64,000 nt of DNA from Artemisia argyi (Eukaryota > Streptophyta > Magnoliopsida > Asterales > Asteraceae), in assembly GCA_030686995.1 (NCBI GenBank), contig CM060706.1, positions 144,046,505 to 144,110,504 of the forward strand. The letters run 5' to 3'. The notes under the pieces are model-generated. The model was not told where the DNA came from. It searched no databases and was given only the letters and a program-made list of their open reading frames with translations. How positions within the stretch are numbered: the stretch's first letter is position 1; every line of letters starts with the position of its first letter. This document shows positions 35,171 through 46,304 of this stretch, piece by piece. A program made the translations under genes and the position numbers.

Positions 35171-35381
35171 TTAAGCATCGTGCTAATTCCTTCAACATCA
35201 ACTGCAGTCCCATCTCACCAATCATTAAATTCGTTATAGCTTTCCTGTTGTTACTCTTCTCTATTGTCTTCAATAACTTGTTCTCGCCAATCTCATTCAT
35301 CAATATTTGCTTCCTGGTTAGTGCTTTGAACAGCCTTAGAGATTTCCAAGCCTCCTCTTCGATCTGTAAACTGATAAAGGC
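35171..35381 (-). other. Probable internal exon of an unidentified gene
   Basis: Bounded by a 3' splice site (CTTATAG|GCC, 35381) and a donor (TTAA|GTAGCT, 35170). Open in one frame with amphipathic, helical-looking content (EEEAWKSLRLFKALTRKQIL, LMIGEMGLQLMLKELARCL). I cannot name the family. Confidence 0.35.
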
Positions 35382-35399
35382 CTATAAGATCGCATGATA

Positions 35400-38340
35400 T
35401 AAAATATGTGTAAGTAATAAGAATGGCTTGAAATAAATCATGATTTAAAAATAAAAAATTGAGTGATATTCTTTCCAAATCAACCCATTTTTAAGGTAAA
35501 CCGGTCAAGATTCCCACTTTCAAAAAACTTCTTTTGAAATAACTTGCCTTTCTTCTGATTTTGTCTGTCGTGCCCTTGAGTTTGCAGAAACCATGCAATA
35601 ACCAAACACCCCTTTAAAGAAAAATAACCAAAAAGCAAGCAACACACACCACTTTTGTTTGTATACGTTCATAACTGCATATCACATACCTAGATCAATA
35701 TGACATGTACTTGCCAATAGCAAGGTCTAATCAGGGTTTGTAAATTCCATTGTAATGTACAACAGTTGCATTCTCTATTTGAGTTATGTTAAGGGCTGGA
35801 TCACATCCATATCCCAATACGTGCCAACTCCGCTCCAATGGATGGGTCAAGTTATAAGGGTATGGATAGTAGGCAATATTTTGTCATACCAAAGCATATG
35901 AAGTCAATTTATAGCAACAGTTTGCTCCTTTCTAACCTTAAACTCTCTCGGCTTCATTTTATCTTTGTTTACTTTGTCTTAGTCTACTTATATCATTTGC
36001 GTAAGCGAGTACTCCTATCAGCAATAGCAAGCTTGCTCAAATTTTCATTTTATAAGGTCAGACAATTAGTAAACAGAATTTGAGGGCTTGAAAGAATTAA
36101 ATTATCGGTCGGCTTATCCAAACACTAAAAAGTGATTATTGCTATAAGAACCTTGAATCCATTCGACATATGAACTTCCACTAAGCGAGTGAAGAGTTAG
36201 AATTTCGCATTTAAGACCAACCTGATCAATCATTTAAAGTTCTAAGAACAACCGAATTACTTAAAAGATAGTCATTTAACATTGAAAAGCTAAAAATCTT
36301 ATAAGACCATTTCTGCTATTATAAATCTCTCCTCCTTTCATTTAGACCTACCAAGAACGCCAGCATTCCACGTCTCAAAATAAAGCCCAATGTTCTAACA
36401 TACTGGGATACCAACAGCAATGCTTAGCAGTGAAATCTTGTTAAGGCTAGCTCTTAGATTAACAACGCCGTTAAAATTTATTTTCCGGTTTTCTAGACTT
36501 CCGTAGACGGTTACTGATAAAATAAACTACAGTCAGATATCCCGAAACCAAATGATAAGTTTATCCAAATTATATATGGAAGTTGTTATAACCTGATATT
36601 TGACCGTTGAAGGAAAAATGTATGTTAACCAGCGGCTAAGGTAATAAGCGTAGGTTGTTCCTCCTATCAAGAACCTTTCGTTGGAGTCAATCTTGACACT
36701 TACAAAAAATATCAATCAATAATTCATCTACTTATCCACTGAATAGAGCTTTTTATAGATCTAACCACTAACCGTGAATAACGATCATCATACATTTACC
36801 TCTAGCCGGTGTTTGTGCCCGGTTGTTAGCGCCATCCACAACAACTGTCTACATTTGGCGTCAGAGCATCTGTACCTACCAAGTGAATAAACTATTTAAC
36901 AACAGCCTAACATGAACGCTTATGTGCACGGAAAAACATAGATATTACCTTCAAATCTTTAGCCTCTAAATTATAATGCGTTTGATTCTCCTAGTGAAGA
37001 AGAAACATAGCCTACAAATTTCATTCCCGTTTTCCATTCCTGTTGTCAATAAAGATTATCACAGATTTAGTATTTTCTAAGTTAAATGATATCCTTCTTT
37101 ACATAAAGCATTAAAAATTGCTCGTATGATTTCCCTATATTGGCCTACTATGTCACTACAAATGGATTAGAATAAGGACCATTCTGACAGTGAAACCGAC
37201 AAGAGTTAAGAATGGTAAAGCAAACAAAGAAGCAATGACTCGTGGCGTTAACAAATAGTCAACATGGACTGTACCCAAAACCCGTAAAGTGTCAGTTTTT
37301 TCAGAAACTTGCATTGTTCCTTATTCTGCAGCAAATGCATTGTTCCTTTTTCAAATATGATTGAAGTGATCATAGGGCTTTACTCTCGTGTGATGGCTAA
37401 GGCTGGTACACATCACATGGCTCGGCTATATGACTATGAAATAAGTCAACTAAATAAGTTAAACCAAACACCCCCTTAATTCTACACACATATACATACG
37501 AATTTTGCCAGCCACATAATAAAAGCAATTGTATCACTGAAGAAAATGCATAACAGCTATAAAGGGTCAAAGGTAGCTCCATTTCAGTGACTACTTTTAA
37601 TAATGGGTCAATGTGGTCTGATATAACCACAAATGCCTTACGAATGTAAACTTATATTAGGTACTAACCTTGCTAAGTTTGTATCTTGTTGTTGATGTTG
37701 CAACCTTTGCCGCTCCAATGCAGCCTTGATGTTGATGACGCCATTGCAGAATATATCTGGAACCTGAAAAAGTGTTGTTCTTCGTACCAAAGTAGCATTT
37801 TGCAGTGCTAGCAAATGTGAATGCACCTCCCTAGCCTTAATTAAGTAAGTCGATGGTGGCCCTTAATCATAGATAAAGGATTAGGAGAAAATGAAAGAAA
37901 AAAACATTGAATGAATATAAAATAGAAATTAGAAAATAGGTGAAAATACTATAAGTTCACATTACCTAAACCCAAAGAGCTTGTAGATGGGCCTTCCGTC
38001 TGTGAAGTGAAACGATTGTCTGCCCGCGCATTTCCAACACATATTGGAAAAAAGACACTCAAGTAAGCAATGTAAATTCCGCAACACAAGTGTATATAGA
38101 AAATTACAGACTGTATACGCATCTGCTGATGCGGCTATAACTCCAAATACAATTGGCCGTAAACAAAATGAATATAAAATAGAAATAAGATTATATTATT
38201 TAATCTGATGTTTTGTAAAGTGTGTGGTTAGCACTTTTTAATGGTATATACTTCAAAACGCTCTGATGTATCTGAATCATCATTACTCGCTTAACCTCTG
38301 TTACTTTTTCAGTGTCCTGAAATAACAAATAAAGAAAAGT
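35400..38340. other. Gene-poor stretch with possible exon debris on the minus strand
   Basis: One segment near 36600-36700 (minus, FLIGGTTYAYYLSRWLTYIF) is coding-like and ends at a GT. Others near 37640-37830 and 37990-38040 are weaker. No domain recognised. Confidence 0.3.
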
Positions 38341-38342
38341 AC

Positions 38343-38465
38343 CTATAGCAAAATCAATAAGATCTGCTGCAATGCAACGACTGAACCACTCGAGGATCCA
38401 CCAGGAATATAAGATGGCATTGCTGGATTTGTAGGTGTCTCATAATGTGAATTTTCCCCGTTATC
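38343..38465 (-). pseudogene. Amidase-signature exon fragment (TOC64/OM64-like)
   Basis: Exon bounded by TTTCAG|GAT (38465) and ATAG|GTACTT (38343). It reads DNGENSHYETPTNP, then PGGSSSGS, the Gly/Ser-rich amidase signature holding the catalytic serines. The framing GEN-HY-PTNPA-P sequence is the one seen in plant amidases and in the amidase-like receptors TOC64/OM64. Near the end the frame shifts by one missing base, after which ADLIDFAIG is read, as expected for the family. Neighbouring amidase exons were not found, so this is an isolated broken fragment. Confidence 0.6.
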
Positions 38466-40148
38466 CTGAAATCATAGTCCAACGCTTACGTCAGAATCCA
38501 AAACAAAAGTATATCATTTAAACTTCACAAACACAAAAAGCAATCAAGCATTAAAAAACTAAAGTTGCTGGTAACATACCCATAATGGTAACATAAAAGA
38601 TCTTTATTAAACCTTTTATAATTATAAACTATAAAGCTCATCTTTTTCAAGGCCTCCTCAATCTATTTTATCTCCTCTAACTTGCTCCATTTAACTCGCT
38701 CCAAGCATGTATCAGTTATCATCTCAATCACTTTACAACCCAAGCAACATATCTCTAGTGTGCATGTATGTATCTGTATATTTTCGCATATCAGTTTGCG
38801 ATACCTGCATCAATGAATTGATGATTACCAGTTTCATGATTATGAAAATGATGACTAAATTTAATATTTCAAAAAGCACCAATGGAGCCATCTAATGTGG
38901 ACTTTATGAAATATCACTTACATGATCCTTCATGAAACTATAAGGTTTTATACCAATTCCCAAATTATGTAAACTATGTACTTTTATGTTTCATTCAATA
39001 GGTCGATATTGACATCTTTACTCTTAGATATATTGCATAAACAGAGGTCTGCTAATGTAGTACTAAAATGAGATAACACAAATCGGACCTGTTGATTCAC
39101 AAGAATACCAGGAACGATCCTACCAATAATCGTTGATTCACACGAATACCGATTAAAGGGAAATTCTTAGCAAAAAGCTGCCAAAAATAGACTTTTCATA
39201 TTTCATTCAACTGCTTAGCCACAAAGGCAATACACTTATTAAATAGAGAAACAAAGTCGAAATGGGCCCTAAAGAACAAATGGGCCGAAAGCTATTACAA
39301 AAACAAAAGTCCAAAAAAACCCGAAAAAACACTAAAATGCAAATAAAACGTAAAATAAAGTGCTTCGGGGCTCGAAAGTTCCGTAAACTGATGAATTCAG
39401 TTTACCACAACGTGCTCCTCGCTCCAAGCTTCGAAACGACTGGTCATGGGCCTGAAATGGAGCCCCGCAGCCCAACTTATGCCCATTTTAGTGAGGCCCC
39501 TTTTGTCACACGATCTTGGGCCTCCAGAAACATGATGGCCCGTTCCTCAACACTTGGGCCCGCATCATCTACCTTTTCCAGCAATCTTAGACTCAAATTA
39601 ATATTATTAAACATGAAACATACCATATTCATAAAGGGCGTCATAGCCATACACATTCTTGGGTCCACGCAATTGAACATACATGTATGAGCTCAAATCT
39701 TCAAATTTTCTACAGGTTCAGACCATTGTATTTGTTAGTTAACTGAAGAATAATTAATTCAAGTGTATGCACGAAAATATTTACCTTTGACATGCGGTTG
39801 ATGTTGTCATTTAATTCCTTGGAAAAGTCAAACGTCCTATTTACCAAAAAAACAAACATATTTAAATGTTTGATTACCCAAAACATTCATATTGAATGAA
39901 GAAAATATTAGAAAACTGAAGTAAAAAAAAGCAGAAACATTGATATTTTGTGAATCAGAGTGCAACATTGCAAGTCTGTGAATAGGCAAACATTATTCGA
40001 GAGTTGTTATAAGTATTTCATCCAAAGCCATTGCTTCATCATCACCTAATTGTCGATACTAAACTTATAGAAAAAAGAATTAACAGGTTGGCCCATTTAA
40101 AATATCAATCACTTTTGAATGAAGTTGAAAATATGCATGTCAGCACTT
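38466..40148. other. Gene-poor stretch
   Basis: A 142-codon plus-strand ORF (39262-39690) has a repeat-like composition (GGGCC words) and no domain. One short minus-strand exon-like piece at 39785-39840 (FDFSKELNDNINRMSK, donor GTAAAT) is possible. Confidence 0.3.
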
Positions 40149-40401
40149 AATCGGTTCAAAAATTCATTCCTAGTATAAACATGTACAGTTGTGAAAACTT
40201 AGGTGGCAAACCGTCTGTTGGTAACAAACTCCCCACAACATGATAGGTTTGACCGTGTAATCTAAATACGTAACGGGCATGGCCATTCTTAATTGTTCTG
40301 TCAATCTTTCTACCCATCCAGGTAAAAGAGAACATTATATAACGACGGATAAAATTAGTGAAGTTTTCGCTTCTAGCATCTTTCTTACGGTACAGATTCA
40401 A
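40149..40401 (-). pseudogene. Helitron replicase/helicase N-terminal fragment
   Basis: The ORF ending at 40156 reads FTWMGRKIDRTIKNGHARYV, then FRLHGQTYHVVGSLLPTDGL and PPKFSQLY. This block (FRLHGQ-YH-GSLLP-DG-PPKF-QLY) is characteristic of the region before the Helitron-like N domain in plant Helitron proteins. Only about 70 residues are present and no Rep or helicase motifs follow, so it is a relic. It shows that Helitron sequence was present in this gene-fragment-rich region. Confidence 0.65.
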
Positions 40402-40990
40402 TAGTAAGGTCTGGTGCCTCTTTCATAATTGGTTTCTTTACCTTGCGATGCAAGCAAACAGAAAGAGCATGCATGCTTATGCTCCTTGTGTAATCCTCTT
40501 AGTGCCTCATCATGCCACAATATGAATTGGATCACCTGGGTCCAAGTATTCTATTCCATAAACAATTTATCATAGTTCATTATGCCTTACAAACAATGCA
40601 ACTTAAATGAGGGGCATCTTAGAAACGAATAAAGAAGAAACCTTTTGATATGCTTGTAACATAATCCAGTGTTAAAGTGTGAGGGAAAGGTTATGAGAGG
40701 AGTTTTATAACCAAGCTTCAAAAAAATTAAAAACTCCAAGAACAACAAAACCTGCACAAAAACACAATAATAATCATTAAAACCCTAAAATCATGATGGA
40801 GTTTTCTTCCAGTTTTGTTGATTAGGGTTTTTCTTTTGTGAAAAAAAATATACGTATGTTTTTTATGATTTTTTGGGAGCCGTATATATTATGTTTTTCT
40901 TTTGTAGGGGATTCTCATAGTTATCTCATTAAATTAAAATGGTGAATAATTGATTGCATAGGTTTATAGATTTGTGTTTGAAAGATTTAA
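40402..40990. other. Non-coding
   Basis: No gene seen; TTGATTAGGGTTTTTC-like sequence resembles a 5' UTR but leads to no ORF. Confidence 0.35.
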
Positions 40991-40999
40991 TCAAAAAAA

Positions 41000-41100
41000 T
41001 GTGTTTGTCTAGTGGTTATTATGTTTGTTAATATTTCTAGCACCCGGGGTTCAATCATTGCACTTGTCATTAATTTTTAAAATTTCTGAATTTTAGTCAT
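41000..41100 (+). mobile_element. tRNA-derived SINE remnant
   Basis: Pol III A box TCTAGTGGTTA (41008-41018) and B box GGTTCAATCAT (41048-41058) are 40 bases apart, the tRNA-like spacing. There is no cloverleaf good enough for a real tRNA gene. Confidence 0.55.
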
Positions 41101-41195
41101 TAATTGCTTATATGACCAGAATGTGATGACATGGCAGATGACATGCTGATAATGAATTACTGGGCAATGAGGTGGCATATTCTTCAAATGCCTCC

Positions 41196-41200
<5 letters not shown>

Positions 41201-41284
<84 letters not shown>
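41201..41284. repeat. (TA)n microsatellite
   Basis: About 42 TA units directly before the end of the element at 41288. Confidence 0.97.
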
Positions 41285-41288
<4 letters not shown>

Positions 41289-41381
41289 CTAGACGAGTAC
41301 CCGTGCATAGCAACGGGATTTTATAGCGACAAATAGTTTATTGATAAAAAAAAGTTTATAGGTTATAAACGAAAAATAATG

Positions 41382-41930
41382 TTTTGAATCCCGGTTTGAC
41401 CCGGGTGGTTCAACCGGTTGAACCGTTTTGGTCGAAAAATAGGTCGATTTAAACCGGGTCAACTTGTTAGGTTGGGTCGAAAATGGGTCAAATTAAACCG
41501 GGTCAATCCGCCGGGTTTGAAGCGTCCCGGGTCAACCCGGTTTGTGTTTTAATTGGTTGTATTTAATTTGGTAGATATGTTTTTTAATTGGTTGTACAAT
41601 GTGAATAAATCATTGTACTTTTAAGTAAAGGCTAATATTTTGAAACCCGGTTCGACCCGAGTGGTTCAGCCGGTTGAACCGTTCTGATCAAAAAATGGGT
41701 CGATTTAAACCGGGTCAACTTTCTAGGTTGGGTCGAAAACGGGTCAAATTAAACCGGGTCAATCCGCCGGGTTTGAAGCATCCCGGGTCAACCCGGTTTG
41801 TATTTTAATTGGTTGTATTTAATTAGGTAGATATGTTTTTAATTGGTTGTACAATGTGAATAAATCATTGTACTTTTAAGTAATGGATAATGTTTTGAAA
41901 CCCGGTTCGACCCGGGTAGTTCAACCCGGG
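41382..41930. repeat. GC-rich tandem repeat, two units plus a partial third
   Basis: Units start at 41382, 41638 and 41893 (periods about 256 and 255). Each contains CCCGGTTTGACCCGGGTGG-like, AACCGGTTGAACC and AAACCGGGTCAA words, ending in an AT-rich spacer with TTTTTAATTGGTTGTACAAT. The words are themselves inverted-repeat-rich (AACCGGTT, CCCGGG). Confidence 0.85.
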
Positions 41931-41980
41931 TACTTCATATCCTTCTTATTTTAATTATTCTTCCTATTTGATCCTAACTA

Positions 41981-42056
<76 letters not shown>
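41981..42056. repeat. (CT)n(TA)n microsatellite
   Basis: Ten CT units then about 28 TA units. Confidence 0.97.
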
Positions 42057-42058
<2 letters not shown>

Positions 42059-42271
42059 CACTAAAACTAGTTGTCGCTATAAAATCTCGTTGCTATGCCC
42101 TTGAGTGTGATTTGTAGAAAATAAAAATAAGAGGGGCAAAAATGGTGATAGTTATGTAAGTAACCGAACCTAAAACCCTACTTGGCCACCCCATCAAACA
42201 CATTCATAACAACAATAATATTTTTTTTAAACAGCAGCAGCAGTAGCTCTGAGTAATTGAAGTAAGTAACG

Positions 42272-42383
42272 ATGTTGCAAAGGAATATCCGGTTGAGAAG
42301 AGAGTATTTGTACAGGAAAAGCTTGGAAGGCAAAGAGCGGCAACTTTATGAAAAGAAACGCAAAATCAAACAAGCTCTCCAAG
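42272..42383 (+). pseudogene. Second copy of IMP4 exon 1 (gene fragment)
   Basis: 112 bp, the same length as IMP4 exon 1 at 46305-46416, encoding the same 37 residues (MLQRNIRLRREYLYRKSLEG...). It differs at six bases, every one synonymous (Leu CTG/TTG, Arg CGT/CGG, Gln CAG/CAA, Tyr TAC/TAT, Ala GCC/GCT, Leu CTT/CTC). The upstream 100 bp are also related (CAGCAGCAG...GTAACG leader). The splice donor CAAG|GTTC is kept but exon 2 and later exons are absent; the following DNA is the 358-bp segment also found at 30035. It is a truncated copy, probably from a functional IMP4 paralog elsewhere. Confidence 0.85.
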
Positions 42384-42725
42384 GTTCTTCTTATCTTTTA
42401 TTTAATAAGCTTTGTTTTTTTAGGGGTTGTTTGGGTTAGCTTATTTATCTGGCTTATGGGCTTATTTGAACATGGAAAAAGCTCATAAGCCCACTCTTTA
42501 GAGCTTATTAACTTGAGCTTATTGGAAAAAACAACATATATTTGACATTTATGGTCGGTTTTTGGTCTATTTGGTCCGTTTTATAAGGTAAAAGGTATGC
42601 GTAATTTAACACATACCAAAATCCCCGAGACTAAGGTATTGTCGTGTCCTCACGCAATGTCATCATTTAACGCTTTTGAGATAAATAATTTCAAAACTCT
42701 TTTACTAACTTTGAAAAGTAACAAA
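42368..42725 (+). repeat. 358-bp segment duplicated at 30035-30392
   Basis: See 30035-30392. Here it is contiguous with the complete IMP4 exon-1 copy, so this locus is closer to the original arrangement. Confidence 0.85.
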
Positions 42726-43453
42726 ACATTCAAAAGAGATTAAGAAATCATTTATTCCCGAAAACATCCCGTTTTTACAATTTATTCATATACTAACTTT
42801 TACTAATATTTTTGTACTTTTCTCCTTTTTCATGTAACGGCATGTTGACTTTCATTATTTTTTTCAATAACGTTTAGGGTCATAAAGCAAGAAACATGAC
42901 TCGTGAAGAAGTGACCATACAGATAAAATTCGTCGTCCTTGATTTTCCATGAGTCCCCAAACTAAGCTTAAAAGTCTAAAAATGGAAAGTATTTACACTG
43001 AAAATCAAATTTGTTGGAGATATTATAGAGGGCACTACCCCCATAACAATACATATCCCTCCGCCTTTGAATTGTGTGATATATTAAACACTTGTCCTAA
43101 GCTTAAACACTTATCCTCCACCCTTGAATTGTGTGATATATTAAACACTTGTCCACTCCACTACACAAGTACATGCATATTTTTCCTAAAATTCCTCTTT
43201 GGTCCATTTATACCATAATCAAACCTTCCCCTCATATAAAGCTTTCTCTCATTTTGCATGGTCTTGCTAGAGGCAATCGCGAATACTCGTTTAGATTAAT
43301 CCAAGTGCTTAAATTTTTCTTTGTTAATTTACGATATCAATTTTTTTTCCTTCGTTTGCTATATATAATTTTCTTAAATTTTCGAAAGAAATTATTGGTC
43401 ACAATTTAAGTTTAAAATACTTTTGAATGCTCCACTATATTACATTGATTAGC

Positions 43454-43458
<5 letters not shown>
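42726..43458. other. Non-coding, with a short direct repeat
   Basis: A 31-bp word beginning TTGAATTGTGTGATATATTA occurs at about 43067 and again at 43123 (period 56). No gene. Confidence 0.45.

Positions 43459-43509
<51 letters not shown>
43459..43509. repeat. Poly(A) tract, about 51 A
   Basis: Uninterrupted run. It could be the tail of a retroposed sequence, but no LINE or SINE body was recognised beside it. Confidence 0.9.
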
Positions 43510-43513
<4 letters not shown>

Positions 43514-43654
43514 TGGTCTAACATATCCTGAAACTTTAGGTCAAATCCATTTTTGAAAAAAAAAAGGACCAGCAGTTCAAAAGCGAACGTAGCAAAAATA
43601 TTAACTTTATACTTCAAATTAAGAAAAATAAGTAGTTAAAACACCTAAAATTTC

Positions 43655-43850
43655 AATTGATGTATATGACCTATTTGAACCTTTTGAGATATTTGAACCC
43701 TTGAGCATGATTTTAGACTTATGATATATTTTGAACTCTTATAACTTGTTTTGAACCTTTTAACATATTTTGAACTCTTATGACTTGTCTTGAACTTATT
43801 ACCTGCTTTTGAACTATAATTTTTACTTATGTGTTGTCTTGAACTATTTT
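43655..43850. repeat. Degenerate minisatellite
   Basis: Imperfect repeats of a TTTTGAACTCTTATAACTTG-like unit of about 20-30 bp. Confidence 0.55.
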
Positions 43851-43899
43851 TCTTAAAGATCCACGTAGTTGGATGCCATGACTTATATATCATCAAGAG

Positions 43900-44464
43900 A
43901 ATCCGAGAATTTAGTCGAGTTATAAAAATGTTGAGCTTAGTAATAATTAGCCGTTTAGCTTAATATCATGACATTTGTCGTTTGATGAGATATAGTATTA
44001 AGTTAAATCAAGTTATTAATTAGCTTTAGGCTTTTGATAATTACTCGAAGATGGGACATTGTGGAACTATTTTTGAGAAACCATTTTGGTACGATATTGG
44101 ACTCTTTGAAAACGATTTGTGGAACTATTTTTCGATGTACAAAATTTTGTACAACTCACCAACTATTTCATAGTTGACCTTTTTTATCATGCTTTTCAGG
44201 TGATCAAGCCAAAGTGAAACCTAAGTGATTGCATTCATGGATTTCATATTAGTCAAGTGTCGGACTAAAAACAATTGTTATCTTTTAAACTTATGTACTA
44301 TGCTGAACGATGTCTTTATCTTTTTAGACATGTATTTCTGAATTTACAATGTAATCGTTGGGATTTCTTCTATATTATTATGTTTGGTATTATTCTATTT
44401 ATCTTTTGCGATGTATATTGGTTTCATCGCACCTCGCATTTCCCCCATTCGGCAGGGTGTGACA
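43900..44464 (+). repeat. 3' part of a Gypsy-type LTR
   Basis: Ends CATTCGGCAGGGTGTGACA, a frequent Gypsy LTR ending. The preceding CATGCTTTTCAGGTGATCAA and GCACCTCGCATTTCCCCC also fit. No primer site follows, so it is solo or truncated; the 5' boundary is unknown. Confidence 0.45.
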
Positions 44465-44499
44465 GTATAGGTCTTCAAAGCCCCTTTTGCATTTCTACT

Positions 44500-44670
44500 A
44501 CCCATCCTCTACGACGTAGAAGCGTAGACATCTCTACGCCGTAACAACTACGTCTAACATTTTTCTTTCTCTACGACGTAAAGGTATAAATCTTATACGC
44601 CGTATAACCTTCAATGTAGGAAGATTTTGATATGTATACGCCGTATTGGTATGAATCCTATACTCGTATA
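44500..44670. repeat. TACGCCGTA-word cluster
   Basis: At least five CTACGACGTA/TACGCCGTA words within 170 bp, similar in style to those at 23515-23690 and 25070-25165. Confidence 0.5.
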
Positions 44671-44919
44671 AGAATTCTGATGCAAAATCCTCATTTTAGC
44701 TTCTTTTCCCACCCTTTTCCGCGTCTTGTGTTACATCGTTCCAATTTAATACCAAAGTGAAAAAGTAAAGCAATCCAGTACCAAATATTATAAAAACATT
44801 ACAAATATAGGAAATTAGCATGAGATAATGATACTAAAACATGTATCTATTTGATGTTATCAAATCTTACTTGACTTCTACTTGTCCTTAGTAGACTCCA
44901 TTTTTAATCCTAAAAAAGA

Positions 44920-44922
<3 letters not shown>

Positions 44923-45004
<82 letters not shown>
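44923..45004. repeat. (TA)n microsatellite
   Basis: About 41 TA units. Confidence 0.97.
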
Positions 45005-45006
<2 letters not shown>

Positions 45007-45398
45007 TTCAAGTAAAAACACGAAGATATGAATTTAAAATTAACTTAATTCAACATAAGCAAAAGCAAAGCACCTCACGAAAAGAAAAAACGAATTACAC
45101 TCAATCTCACACTAATATATATATAAGTCATGGCGAATACATTATCATATGCTTGGACATATTTCACTTTTCACCATTTAAGAACATATTGACACTAATA
45201 TACATGTTAGTTATTTTCTTAAGTGAAAATCTAAAACACAATTTAGGAATCAAATTAGAGTGTTAAAAATGTTGCAAACTTATCTCTTACAGTATTATCT
45301 ATATTATATACAAAGCAAAAATCAAAAACTGAAAAGGGAAAAGTTGAAACTAATAAAAAAATGTTGAAAATATATGTTTTTAAAAGGAAACTATTAAT
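45005..45398. other. Non-coding, AT-rich
   Basis: Nothing recognised. Confidence 0.4.
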
Positions 45399-45697
45399 AC
45401 ACATCGAAAACCAGGTTGACCCGGGACGCTTCAAACCGGGCGGGTTGACCCGGTTTAATTCAACCCGTTTTTTCGACCTAACCCGTCAGGTTGACTCGGT
45501 TTAAACTGACCATTTTTCGACTAGAACGGTTCAACCGATTGAACCACACAGGTCAAACCGGGTTTCAGAACATTATGTTTATTCCCCAAATCCTCAAACT
45601 TTTGTTATTTTTCGTTTATAACCTATAAATTTATCTTTATCACTAAAATTAGCTATCGTTATAAAATCCTGTTGTTATGCATCGGTACTCGTCTAGT
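45399..45697 (+). mobile_element. Copy of the CCGGGT-rich element with Helitron-like 3' end
   Basis: Reverse complement of the unit at 41382 onward (GTTGACCCGGGACGCTTCAA...), then the shared GTTTCAGAACATTATG segment and the end ATGCATCGGTACTCGTCTAGT at 45697. The terminal hairpin is weaker here (CCTGTTGTTATGCATCGG). Confidence 0.6.
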
Positions 45698-45733
45698 GTT
45701 AAAAATATTGCAAATTTACCTCTTAATCTCTTA

Positions 45734-45985
45734 CTCCTTCCGTCTCATATAAATTGTCCAGTTTGACATTTTGTAGCCTTTTTATTTAACTTTGACTTTA
45801 AATATTTTTGTTTATGTTATATAGTATTTAATGCAAAATATATGAATGGATTGCGTTTTAAATGGATTTTCATTAGTATAATTTTCATCAAATATTATAT
45901 AACACAAAAAAAATATTTAAGATCAAAATTGAAGAAGAAATACTATGAAAAGTCAAACTGGATAATTAATATGGGACGGAGGGAG
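45734..45985. mobile_element. Stowaway MITE, complete
   Basis: TIRs CTCCTTCCGTCTCATATAAA and (right, reverse complement) CTCCCTCCGTCCCATATTAA, 252 bp, flanked by TA at 45732-45733 and 45986-45987. Confidence 0.88.
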
Positions 45986-45987
45986 TA

Positions 45988-46304
45988 TTATATCTATACT
46001 ACTATATAATGCATTTGGGACTATTATATAATTAGAAAGACTTAAAATTCAGACTTAAAGATTTTAAAATTAATTTATTAGAAAGTTGGTTAGAAAATAG
46101 TTGGTTCTTTAAATTAAAATTATTTGGCTTAACAGTCTCTGACTAAAAAGTACCCGCCCGTTCTATATGGAAAAAAAGACAAACCCTGCATTTCTAAAAA
46201 AGCAAAAATTGTAGAAAATGAAATCAGAGGGGCCAAAATTCCGCCCAAAACCCATCAAAACATAACAAGAATAATACTTTTACAGCAGCAGCTCTGAAGT
46301 AACG
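45988..46304 (+). promoter_or_regulatory. IMP4 upstream region and 5' leader
   Basis: Short promoter between the Stowaway MITE and the ATG. The leader contains a CAGCAGCAG run (46284-46292) shared with the exon-1 copy at 42234-42245. No clear TATA box, common for housekeeping genes. Confidence 0.4.

Larger units (their letters stand above)
41288..42108 (-). mobile_element. Non-autonomous element with Helitron-like terminal hairpin, or long-TIR element
   Basis: Read on the minus strand the end is a CCCGTTGCTATGCACGGG hairpin, then TACTCGTCTAGT, fitting a Helitron 3' end (hairpin, about 8-12 bases, CTAG-T). A degenerate copy of the same end in opposite orientation sits at 42058-42108 (TCGCTATAAAATCTCGTTGC), which would instead suggest long TIRs or two elements head-on. 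The interior is the tandem repeat at 41382-41930. Related copies: 45399-45697 and 30393-30458. Confidence 0.5.

Noticed and set aside
39262..39690. 142-codon plus-strand ORF
   Set aside because: No domain, repeat-like GGGCC word composition, no promoter; chance opening in a dispersed repeat.
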